A stretch of DNA of 64,000 nucleotides from MGBC120314 sp051877855 (GTDB taxonomy: Bacteria > Bacillota > Clostridia > Lachnospirales > Lachnospiraceae). A program made the translations under genes and the position numbers. Where the stretch lies: assembly GCA_051877855.1 (NCBI GenBank), contig JBJEJH010000037.1:1-64000 (forward strand), read 5' to 3'. Positions 23,532-31,760 of this stretch are shown here, piece after piece. The notes beneath the pieces were generated by a model. The model was not told the origin of the DNA. It saw only the letters and a program-made list of their open reading frames with translations, and made no database searches. The first letter of the stretch is position 1; each line of letters starts with the position of its first letter.

Positions 23532-25271
23532 ATGAAACGACTGGTTTACTATGTAAGACCTTATTATGTGCACATCCTGATAGCCACTGTGGCAAGTATT
23601 GGGTGTTCGGTGGCAGGAATATGGGTGATTGACCTTTTAAAACAGGTCATTGATGTAACAGTAAGCGGAAAAATCCGGGAAGAACTGTTGGGACTAATTG
23701 TAAGTGCAGGAGTGTTGATTCTGATTGGAATGGCATCCAATTATCTGACAGTAATCATGACGGGATTTTTTGGCGCCGGTATTTTAAAGAATCTGAGAGA
23801 GGATGCTGTGAAACACATGATGGAAGCCTCGCCGGATTTCATGGAGAAAAATAACTTCGGTGACATCATGGCAAGGCTCTCATCGGATATTAGTGTGATT
23901 GCAGGCTATATGCAGACGTATTTTAAGGACTGTCTGTATGTGCCGGTCATGGTGGTTGTATTTGCAATCTATCTCATGCAGCTTCATATCCTTCTTGCCG
24001 TTTTGTGTCTGCTTCCGCTCATTGTTCTGGTGCCTCTCAGCATCCGTCTGATGGGACCGGTAAAATTTGCCCAGGCAGAATATGTGAAAAAGCTTGGCAT
24101 GACAAATAATCATATTCAGGAAGCATTTGACGGAGTGGAAGTCATTAAATCCTATAATTTACAGCATGCCATGGAGCAAAAATATCATGATGCGCTGAAA
24201 GAAACATTTGACATTTCCAATGAAAATGATTTGCGGCAGTACAACATACAGCCCTTTACCATGATGATTCGTGAAGTTCCTGTTGCCATTGCTCTTTGTG
24301 TCAGCGGATGGATGGTTTTTCGGGGATGGATGACGCTGGGTATGATGGTAGCTGCTTTAAGCGCCGTGAAAAAACTCATTGATCCTCTGGATAGTGCTTA
24401 TCAGCTGGTAGTGCGGACACAGATGGCGATGATTTCTGCAAACAGGGTCTTTTATGTAATGGATATTCCAAAGGAGGTCACGGAAGGAAATCTTAAAGTC
24501 GTATCCCAAAACGGAGAAAATGTATTTACTTTTCAGAATGTTTCCTTTTCTTATGGGGGAAAAGAAAATACCACGTTAAAGGACCTGAGTTTTTCCATTA
24601 AAAAGAATCATAAGACTGCCATTGTGGGAAAGAGCGGAAGTGGTAAGAGTACGCTGATAAAGCTTCTCTGCAGGCAGTATGGAACAGATATGGGCAAAAT
24701 CCTGTATTATGGGGAGGATATTCTGGATGTCAGTCCAAAACTTTTGCGGGATGACATGGCATTGATTTCACAGGATGCACATCTCTTTCCTATGTCGGTT
24801 TTGGATAATATCCGCATGGGTAATCCGGATGCTACCAGAAAAGAAGTTATTCTTGCTGCCGGACAGGCGGGGTGTCATGAATTTATTGAGAGGATGCCGC
24901 AAGGGTATGATACCATTCTGGAGGAGAAGGGAAATAATTTATCCGGCGGACAGAAACAACGCATCTGTATGGCAAGAGCATTTTTAAAGAATGCAGATAT
25001 TTTTCTGCTGGATGAGCCAACATCTGCACTGGATAAGGAAAATGAAGAATCGATCTGCCGTACTCTTGCAAAGATTGCAGAAAATAAAACCGTGATTACC
25101 GTGGCACACCGTCTGACAACCATCATGGATTATGATGACATTATTGTCATGGAAGAAGGGAAAATTGTTGAGCGCGGTACCCATCTGAAACTTATGGAGC
25201 AAAAGGGCAGATATTATGCAAACTTTCAGGAATGTGTATCAGCAGGAGGTGACAGTACATGGGCGAATTAA
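23532..25271 (+). CDS. ABC exporter half-transporter, subunit 1 of pair A (579 aa)
   Basis: Six membrane helices in residues 1-310 are followed by an ABC ATPase: Walker A GKSGSGKST, signature LSGGQKQR, Walker B FLLDEPTSALD with the catalytic Glu, and H-loop VAHRLTT. It is a type I (ABCB/MsbA-like) exporter half of the YbtP/YbtQ group frequently paired with AraC regulators. ATG 23532 is used because GGAGG lies 11 bases upstream; ATG 23523 is too close. It overlaps the next gene by 13 bases, indicating a heterodimer. Confidence 0.92.
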   Translation: MKRLVYYVRPYYVHILIATVASIGCSVAGIWVIDLLKQVIDVTVSGKIREELLGLIVSAGVLILIGMASNYLTVIMTGFFGAGILKNLREDAVKHMMEASPDFMEKNNFGDIMARLSSDISVIAGYMQTYFKDCLYVPVMVVVFAIYLMQLHILLAVLCLLPLIVLVPLSIRLMGPVKFAQAEYVKKLGMTNNHIQEAFDGVEVIKSYNLQHAMEQKYHDALKETFDISNENDLRQYNIQPFTMMIREVPVAIALCVSGWMVFRGWMTLGMMVAALSAVKKLIDPLDSAYQLVVRTQMAMISANRVFYVMDIPKEVTEGNLKVVSQNGENVFTFQNVSFSYGGKENTTLKDLSFSIKKNHKTAIVGKSGSGKSTLIKLLCRQYGTDMGKILYYGEDILDVSPKLLRDDMALISQDAHLFPMSVLDNIRMGNPDATRKEVILAAGQAGCHEFIERMPQGYDTILEEKGNNLSGGQKQRICMARAFLKNADIFLLDEPTSALDKENEESICRTLAKIAENKTVITVAHRLTTIMDYDDIIVMEEGKIVERGTHLKLMEQKGRYYANFQECVSAGGDSTWAN

Positions 25272-26914
25272 GACGGTATTTTTCATACATTGGTAAGTAT
25301 AAGGGAGCGTATTGGGGAAATTTTGTTCTTACCCTTCTTTTGTCAGCAGTCATGGAAGTACAGTATTCCTACATGAATAAGCTGGTATTTAATGCGGTAG
25401 AGCATACAGACAGCAGACTCTTTGTGCATGCAGTCATTCTGTGTGTGATTCTGGTGGTGCTTCGCTGCCTCTCGCCATACTTAAGGTATTTCCAGATAAA
25501 AATTGTCCGTAAAATCGTGTTTGATATTAAGATGAAGCTGTTTCAGAAGCTGATGCGCCTTAACATGGATTTTTATGAAAAAACACACAGTGCCAATGCA
25601 CTGAAAATTTTAAATGATGATGCCAATTCCCTGAAGGATTCTTATTTTTCCCATGTGTACTGGGTAGTGGGAAAGGTTTTTAATGGAATGGCAGCAGTGG
25701 TGGCAATGGTTATTTATAGTCCCTCCCTTGCGGTAGTCTCCATTGTATTTTCCGTGATTACGGTCCGTGTTTCCCTGAGGATTCAACAGAATATGAAGAA
25801 AATGGAAAAAAATATTCAAGGAAGCATTTCCCGGCTGACAGAGCGCTTAAGTGATATTTTGTCCGGGTTTATACTGTTAAAAATGTACCGTGGCGCATCC
25901 GTTGTATTGGAAAATTTCCGGGAGGAAAATGAAACGGTACTGCGGGAAGAAAAAAGGAGGACAGAAAAAGCCGGCTCGCTGGAGATGATTTCCTTTCTGT
26001 TAGGAATTCTTGGAAATTTCGGAACGATGATTGCCGGGGCAGTTTTTGTGTCACAGGGAAGAATGGATTATGGAACAGTCATGGCGGTGGTTTCGCTTCA
26101 AATGAGTGTAAGCGGCATGGTACAGCGGTTTGGTTCTTCTCTGACAATATTTTCTGCTTCCCTTGTGAAGGCAGGAAGAGTGTTTGATTTCCTGGAAGAT
26201 GGTGTGGAAGAAACAGAAGAACACATGGAAGAAATAAAAGAAATAAAAGGAAATCATGCCGGGGGAGAGACAGAAACTCCGGTTATTATACAGAATCTGA
26301 ATTTTTCCTATGAGGAAGGCAGGATGGTGTTAAAGCAATTTTCCATGAAAGCAGATTATGGTGAAAGGATTCTACTGACCGGAGAGTCCGGATGCGGGAA
26401 AAGTACCCTGCTACGGTTACTCATGGGATTTTACGGGAAATCCTCCGGAAAAATCCGTATCTTTGGGCGGGACATTGAATCCTATTCACTTGCACAACTG
26501 AGAAATATGATTACCTATGTCCCGCAGAATTGTTATTTGTTTGAAGGAACCATACGGGAAAATATTCTCATGGGCTGTTATGCAAAAGAAGGTATGGAGA
26601 AAGAAGTGGAACGGGCTGCAGGGCTTGCTTATGCGGATGAATTTATTCGGAAACTTCCCCAGGGATATGAAACAAAGCTTTTGTCAGGAGGCAGTAATTT
26701 ATCCGGCGGACAGCGTCAGCGGATTGCCATTGCAAGGGCTTTTCTCAAGGATGCACCAATTCTTCTTCTGGATGAGCCGTCCTCTGCATTGGATGCAGAG
26801 AGTGAAAGGATACTTTGTCTGGCAATGGATGAGCTTATGAAAGATAAGATTGTGTTTATGGTTACGCATGGGACGAATTTTAACGGTAAGTTTGACCGGA
26901 TGATTTCCCTCTAA
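25259..26914 (+). CDS. ABC exporter half-transporter, subunit 2 of pair A (551 aa)
   Basis: Starts at ATG 25259 after AGGAGGTGACAGTAC inside the end of subunit 1. Membrane domain about 1-300; ATPase with GESGCGKST, LSGGQRQR, LLLDEPSSALD and a His in MVTHGTNF. Nucleotide-binding motifs are intact in both partners, so both sites could hydrolyse ATP. The cargo is unknown; AraC control and the family suggest a peptide, metal-chelate or drug-like molecule. Confidence 0.92.
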   Translation: MGELRRYFSYIGKYKGAYWGNFVLTLLLSAVMEVQYSYMNKLVFNAVEHTDSRLFVHAVILCVILVVLRCLSPYLRYFQIKIVRKIVFDIKMKLFQKLMRLNMDFYEKTHSANALKILNDDANSLKDSYFSHVYWVVGKVFNGMAAVVAMVIYSPSLAVVSIVFSVITVRVSLRIQQNMKKMEKNIQGSISRLTERLSDILSGFILLKMYRGASVVLENFREENETVLREEKRRTEKAGSLEMISFLLGILGNFGTMIAGAVFVSQGRMDYGTVMAVVSLQMSVSGMVQRFGSSLTIFSASLVKAGRVFDFLEDGVEETEEHMEEIKEIKGNHAGGETETPVIIQNLNFSYEEGRMVLKQFSMKADYGERILLTGESGCGKSTLLRLLMGFYGKSSGKIRIFGRDIESYSLAQLRNMITYVPQNCYLFEGTIRENILMGCYAKEGMEKEVERAAGLAYADEFIRKLPQGYETKLLSGGSNLSGGQRQRIAIARAFLKDAPILLLDEPSSALDAESERILCLAMDELMKDKIVFMVTHGTNFNGKFDRMISL

Positions 26915-26953
26915 AATACAAGTCAAAAATTTCCAATTAATCCTTTTAAATAC

Positions 26954-26983
26954 TTTACATCTCCTATCTTTACGGGGTAAAAT
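26954..26983 (+). promoter_or_regulatory. Candidate promoter of the BMP-kinase operon
   Basis: TTTACA (26954-26959), 18-base spacer, TAAAAT (26978-26983), about 59 bases before the first BMP gene. It implies the middle operon can be transcribed apart from exporter pair A. Confidence 0.55.
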
Positions 26984-27041
26984 AGAAAAAAAGTATTACC
27001 ATTCACTGTTTTAGCACGGAAGATTCATTTAAGGAGGACCA

Positions 27042-28142
27042 ATGAAAAAGATTTTAATGACAATCCTTATATTTGCCTGTGTGATTGTTGCAGGAATATT
27101 TTGGATACGTATGAACCAGCAGGAAACGGATATCACAAAGACACAAACAAAAGTAGGTGTAATCCTGAATGGTACAGTTGACGACCATAGTTGGGGAGAA
27201 TCCCATTATAATGGGCTGGAGATTAGTGCAAAGGAACTGAATCTGAATGTAGTATATAAGGAAAACATTCCGGAGGATGAGAACTGCGTGGAAATAATGG
27301 AGGAATTAATCGCAGATGGATGTAAAATAATCATTTGCAATTCCTTTGGATATGGTACATGGGAACTGGAATGTGCAAAAAAGCATCCGGAAGTTTATTT
27401 CTTCCATGCCACTGGGGTGGAAGAAACGGATAATCTGGCTACCTATTTTGGAAGGATCTATCAGATGCGGTATTTGAGCGGAATTGTGGCAGGTATGCAG
27501 ACCGAGACCAATGAGATTGGGTATGTGGCATCGCTTCCCATTGCAGAGGTAAACAGGGGAATTAATGCTTTTACTCTGGGGGTTCGTCTGGTAAATCCAC
27601 AGGCAACGGTTTATGTAAAGTGGAGTGATTCCTGGACGGGAGAAGAAGAGAATGCCAGGGCAACCACAGAATTAATAGAGGAACATCAGATTGATGTGCT
27701 TGCCATGCACACGGATGCCATGTCACCGTTGGAAATAGCGGATGAAAATGGAATATGGACGATAGGATATAATGTGGATAATAGTGAAAGATTCCCGGAT
27801 ACTTATCTGACAGCACCGGTCTGGAACTGGGAATGTTTCTATGAGCCGAGAATTTTAGAATGTCTGCAGGGAAAGTTCCGGGGCGTTCATTATTGGGAAG
27901 GCGTTGAAACCGGGATTGTGGATCTGGCACCGTTGACGAAGAATGTGAAGCCTCAAATCGCAGAAAAAGTGGAAGAAGAACGGGCACGTCTGATGAGTGG
28001 AATGTTTGATGTGTTTTACGGGCCGATTGTGGATAATGAGGGTAATATACGGGTAAAAGAAGGACAAAGCATGACGGATTCTGCCATGCTGAATGATTTT
28101 TTCTGGTATGTAGAAGGGGTAGTTACGGATGAAACTAAATAA
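27042..28142 (+). CDS. Membrane-anchored BMP-family (Med/PnrA-like) ligand-binding protein 1 (366 aa)
   Basis: An N-terminal hydrophobic helix is followed by a two-lobed periplasmic-binding fold of the BMP family: KVGVILNGTVDDHSWGESHY (ligand loop), GCKIIICNSFGYG, YFGRIYQMRYLSGIVAGMQT, IGYVASLPIAEVNRGINAF and DVLAMHTDAMSP. Family members bind nucleosides or act as sensors (Med). Cys13 lies in a poor lipobox context (F at -2), so a simple membrane anchor is more likely than a lipoprotein. No permease or ATPase of the nucleoside-uptake type is near; the genes that follow are a second BMP protein and a kinase, pointing to sensing. RBS AAGGAGG. Confidence 0.88.
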   Translation: MKKILMTILIFACVIVAGIFWIRMNQQETDITKTQTKVGVILNGTVDDHSWGESHYNGLEISAKELNLNVVYKENIPEDENCVEIMEELIADGCKIIICNSFGYGTWELECAKKHPEVYFFHATGVEETDNLATYFGRIYQMRYLSGIVAGMQTETNEIGYVASLPIAEVNRGINAFTLGVRLVNPQATVYVKWSDSWTGEEENARATTELIEEHQIDVLAMHTDAMSPLEIADENGIWTIGYNVDNSERFPDTYLTAPVWNWECFYEPRILECLQGKFRGVHYWEGVETGIVDLAPLTKNVKPQIAEKVEEERARLMSGMFDVFYGPIVDNEGNIRVKEGQSMTDSAMLNDFFWYVEGVVTDETK

Positions 28143-29229
28143 GAAAAAAAGAGTTGTATTATTAATCGTATTTGTAATATTACTGGTGGTTATCTTTGCA
28201 GTATTACTTTTTATGGGAAAGAAAGATACCCAAAAAGAAAAAATAGGATTTATCATAACGGGGGCCATGGATGAAAAAGGCTGGAACGGAATGCATTATG
28301 AAGGGGTATCTGCAGCCTGTGAAGAACTGGGGGTCGAACTCTTAGTCAAAGAAAATGTGAAGGAATTTCAAGGGCAATGTGAGCCGGCAATCGAAGATCT
28401 TGTGAACCGGGGATGTAAGATGATTATCCTGACAAGCTATGGATACGCAGAAGAGGCGACGAATGCCATACATAAATATCCGGAGGTATCCTTTTATTGT
28501 AATTCCTTTAACTATCATGCAGAGAACGTAACTTCTTATTTTTCCAGAATGTATCAGGCACGTTATCTGGCAGGAATTGTAGCGGGAATGAAGACCGAAA
28601 CCAATCAGATTGGTTACGTGGCGGCTATGCCGACGAGTGAAGTTAATCGTGGTATCAGTGCCTTTACATTAGGCGTTCGGCGGGTGAATCCACAGGCGGT
28701 TGTCACAGTGGCATGGAGTAATGCATGGGATGATGAGGAAGTTGAGAGGAAACAGGCGAACAATCTCATTGAAAATACAGGCGTGGATGTGATTACTTAT
28801 CATCAAAACCAGACCTATGTGGCAGAAGAGGCAGAAAAGGCCGGTATCTATTCCATCGGTTATCATCAAAGCTTAGAAAACTGTTCGGACAAGTTCTTAA
28901 CGGCAGTCGTGGGAGACTGGAAATTGGCTTATGAAGCCATTATCAGACAGTATCTGCGAGGAAACTCATCGGAGATTAAGATATACTGGGTAGGCATGGA
29001 AGAAAATGCGGTGAAGCTGTCTGATTTCTCGCCCCTTGTTTCAGAGGACATAAGAGATGAAGTGGATAGAGCGACAAGTCAGATATTATCAGGGCAGGAT
29101 GTCTTTTCGGGAGTGATTTATGACAGGGAAGGAAAGCCTCGCTGTAAGGAAAATCAAACGATTCGCGATGAGATTTTGTTGGAACAATTTGACTGGTATG
29201 TAGAGGGTATAGAATTCTATGATAAATAA
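28129..29229 (+). CDS. Membrane-anchored BMP-family ligand-binding protein 2 (366 aa)
   Basis: A paralogue of the previous protein with identical length: KIGFIITGAMDEKGWNGMHY, GCKMIILTSYGYA, YFSRMYQARYLAGIVAGMKT and IGYVAAMPTSEVNRGISAF. The N-terminus is a plain membrane anchor with no Cys. It starts inside the end of gene 1 (14-base overlap) and its own end overlaps the kinase start by 11 bases, so the three are translationally coupled. Ligand-loop residues differ between the paralogues, suggesting two ligands or a heterodimer. Confidence 0.88.
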   Translation: MKLNKKKRVVLLIVFVILLVVIFAVLLFMGKKDTQKEKIGFIITGAMDEKGWNGMHYEGVSAACEELGVELLVKENVKEFQGQCEPAIEDLVNRGCKMIILTSYGYAEEATNAIHKYPEVSFYCNSFNYHAENVTSYFSRMYQARYLAGIVAGMKTETNQIGYVAAMPTSEVNRGISAFTLGVRRVNPQAVVTVAWSNAWDDEEVERKQANNLIENTGVDVITYHQNQTYVAEEAEKAGIYSIGYHQSLENCSDKFLTAVVGDWKLAYEAIIRQYLRGNSSEIKIYWVGMEENAVKLSDFSPLVSEDIRDEVDRATSQILSGQDVFSGVIYDREGKPRCKENQTIRDEILLEQFDWYVEGIEFYDK

Positions 29230-31741
29230 ACGACTCAATGGAAAAAGCAGGATAATTGTAGCTCTGATGATTGTCATCCTAATCATGAGTACGGTAGGGG
29301 GTCTGATGATTTTCAGGCTGAAAAGTCTGTTGCAGAGTTATGTGGAAAAACAGGTTACGGAACAGGCCAAGGCATTGGCAGCTGTTTCGGCGGAACAATT
29401 TGAATTAGAGATAGAAAACTTGGAAAATAATGCAAAAAAGATACCTGCCGATGTGAAACCGGATGCTGCAATCTTGGAGATTGTCATCGAGGAGGATGCG
29501 GATGAAACTATGGGGTTACTTTGTCTTGACGGAACAGCCCTGGCGGGAGAAACCTTAAGCTTTTCTGATTTTCCGGGAATTCAGAATGCATTTCGTGGAA
29601 ATTCATCCGTATGTTATAAAGAGGGACAGGGGATTCTTTTTACAACCCCTGTTTATGATGAAGGAAATGTGAGATATACATTATACAAGCAGTATGATGA
29701 GAGTGTTTTGCTTCACAAATTTGGAATCACCTGTTATGAGGGGCAGGGCGAAGTGGCAATTATTGATAATGAGGGACAGGTCCTTGTTCCTTTTAACGAT
29801 TCGAAGTCTCTCACGGCAGAGTTCCTGGATTTGGAAGTCGTAAAAACCGGATTAGCAGAATTATCAGAGAAAATGAATGTGGACACTGCGGCGACGGTTT
29901 ACTACAAGGATGGAAACGGCGGTCATTTTCTGTTTATCTCGGAAGTAAAGCAGTTTGGCATATATCTGGTTGGTACTGTACCGGAGAGTGTGCATAAAGA
30001 TGGTATTGCAACGGTTACAACGCTGATATTGTGGGTATTTGGATTATTGATACTGATGTTTACCGTCGGCATGGTCTATTTGCTTAGTGCAGAAGAAAAA
30101 GTAAGGGAAAGTGATGAGCTTAGAGAGGCAAAAAATGCAGCCGAGCAGGCAAATCGTGCCAAGAGTGATTTCCTTGCAAATATGTCTCATGAAATTCGTA
30201 CACCGATTAATGCCATCATGGGTATGAATGAAATGATCCTGCGGGAAAGCAAGGACGAAGAAATAAGAAAGTATGCCGTAAATATTCAAGGTGCCAGCAA
30301 GACGTTGTTATCATTGATTAACGATATTCTGGACTTTTCCAAAATAGAAGCAGGCAAGATGGAGATTGTCTCGGCGCCTTATGACATGGCGGCGTTTCTG
30401 AATGATGTAGTCAATATGACAGGGATTAAGGCAAAACAAAAACAGCTGGATTTTCAGGTGGAAATTGATAAGGAACTTCCTTCGGTGCTTTGCGGTGATG
30501 GAGTCCGTAACCGCCAGATTATTGTAAATATTTTAAATAATGCTGTGAAGTATACCAAATGCGGTTCGGTGAAGTTTCTTGTGGAAGGAATTCGGGAAGA
30601 AAATGTATTCACGCTTAAGATGCAGGTGGCTGACACCGGAATTGGTATCAGGGAGGAAGATTTAAATAAGCTTTTTGAGGATTTCCAGCGGCTGGATCTG
30701 CAACAAAACCGTAACATTGAAGGTACGGGACTTGGACTGGCCATCACTCATCGGTTAGTGGAACAAATGAATGGGCGGATGGAGGTTTCCAGTGAATACG
30801 GAAAAGGCTCTGTGTTTACGGTTTATCTTACGCAGGACATAATCGATGGCAAACCGCTGGGTGATTTCAAGCAGCGGTTGGAAGATGAGGCAAAAAAAGA
30901 AGGACAGTACAAAGAAAGTTTTATTGCACCGGATGCAAAAGTGCTTGTGGTGGATGATAATGAGATGAATCTGGCCGTGGTTAAGGCCTTTTTGAAAAAT
31001 ACCAAAATTCAGATTACAACATGCATGAGCGGCATGGAATGTCTTGAGGTTGTAACAAAGGAATCCTTTGATGTCATTCTGCTCGACCATATGATGCCGG
31101 AAATGGATGGCATTGAGACCCTTGCCCGATTAAAACAATCGGAAAATAAATGCAAATCGACACCGGTTCTTGCATTGACTGCAAATGCCATTGAAGGTGC
31201 AAAAGAAGAATACATCAAGGCAGGTTTTTCAGATTATTTATCGAAACCAATCGATGGAGCAGATCTGGAAAATATGTTATTGAAATATATTCCTGTGGAT
31301 AAGGTTCGCGTCCAAAAGGAAGAAGATCGTCCGAATGATGACAGCATCCCGTTGGAAAACTGTGACACAGAGCCTCTAATTAATACCGAACTGGGGCTTC
31401 AGTATTGTGCCGGCAGCAATGATTTTTACAAGGAAATGCTTGAATTATTCTGTAACAGTTATGATGAGCGTGTTACGAATGTAACGGAAGCACTTCAGGC
31501 TGAAGACTGGAAAACATATACGGTTTTTGTTCACGGGTTAAAATCTACGTCACTAAACATCGGAGGGGAGAAACTGTCAAAGGCAGCTAAGGAACTGGAA
31601 GAAGCGGGAAAGAGGATTCAGAAATCGGATAACGATGAAGATAAGGAATTTATCAGGAAACATCAGAAGGATGTCATGAATTTGTATCAGGCAACAATTC
31701 TGGAAGCACAAAAAATTTGTGGTAATTCGCTGATATCATGA
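29219..31741 (+). CDS. Hybrid sensor histidine kinase coupled to the BMP proteins (840 aa)
   Basis: TM1 (about 10-31), an extracytoplasmic region of about 230 residues, TM2 (about 263-285), HisKA with H324 (MSHEIRTP), HATPase (DTGIGIREEDL, EGTGLGL), receiver (VLVVDDNEMN, LLDHMMPEMDG) and HPt (VHGLKSTS). The external loop is long enough to dock a binding protein, as LuxQ does with LuxP. Overlap with the BMP gene upstream and a 19-base gap to the HD-GYP gene downstream argue for one signalling unit. The ligand is unknown. Confidence 0.92.
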   Translation: MINKRLNGKSRIIVALMIVILIMSTVGGLMIFRLKSLLQSYVEKQVTEQAKALAAVSAEQFELEIENLENNAKKIPADVKPDAAILEIVIEEDADETMGLLCLDGTALAGETLSFSDFPGIQNAFRGNSSVCYKEGQGILFTTPVYDEGNVRYTLYKQYDESVLLHKFGITCYEGQGEVAIIDNEGQVLVPFNDSKSLTAEFLDLEVVKTGLAELSEKMNVDTAATVYYKDGNGGHFLFISEVKQFGIYLVGTVPESVHKDGIATVTTLILWVFGLLILMFTVGMVYLLSAEEKVRESDELREAKNAAEQANRAKSDFLANMSHEIRTPINAIMGMNEMILRESKDEEIRKYAVNIQGASKTLLSLINDILDFSKIEAGKMEIVSAPYDMAAFLNDVVNMTGIKAKQKQLDFQVEIDKELPSVLCGDGVRNRQIIVNILNNAVKYTKCGSVKFLVEGIREENVFTLKMQVADTGIGIREEDLNKLFEDFQRLDLQQNRNIEGTGLGLAITHRLVEQMNGRMEVSSEYGKGSVFTVYLTQDIIDGKPLGDFKQRLEDEAKKEGQYKESFIAPDAKVLVVDDNEMNLAVVKAFLKNTKIQITTCMSGMECLEVVTKESFDVILLDHMMPEMDGIETLARLKQSENKCKSTPVLALTANAIEGAKEEYIKAGFSDYLSKPIDGADLENMLLKYIPVDKVRVQKEEDRPNDDSIPLENCDTEPLINTELGLQYCAGSNDFYKEMLELFCNSYDERVTNVTEALQAEDWKTYTVFVHGLKSTSLNIGGEKLSKAAKELEEAGKRIQKSDNDEDKEFIRKHQKDVMNLYQATILEAQKICGNSLIS

Positions 31742-31760
31742 CGGAAGGAGAAACAAAAGT

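Noticed and set aside
27078..27080. Lipoprotein modification of Cys13 in BMP protein 1
   Set aside because: The preceding residues (IFA) are a poor lipobox and the Cys lies inside a continuous membrane helix; the paralogue has no Cys at all.
27042..29229. Nucleoside ABC importer binding proteins
   Set aside because: No BmpBCD/NupPQ-type permease or ATPase is present and the adjacent ABC genes are exporters; sensing is the better reading.
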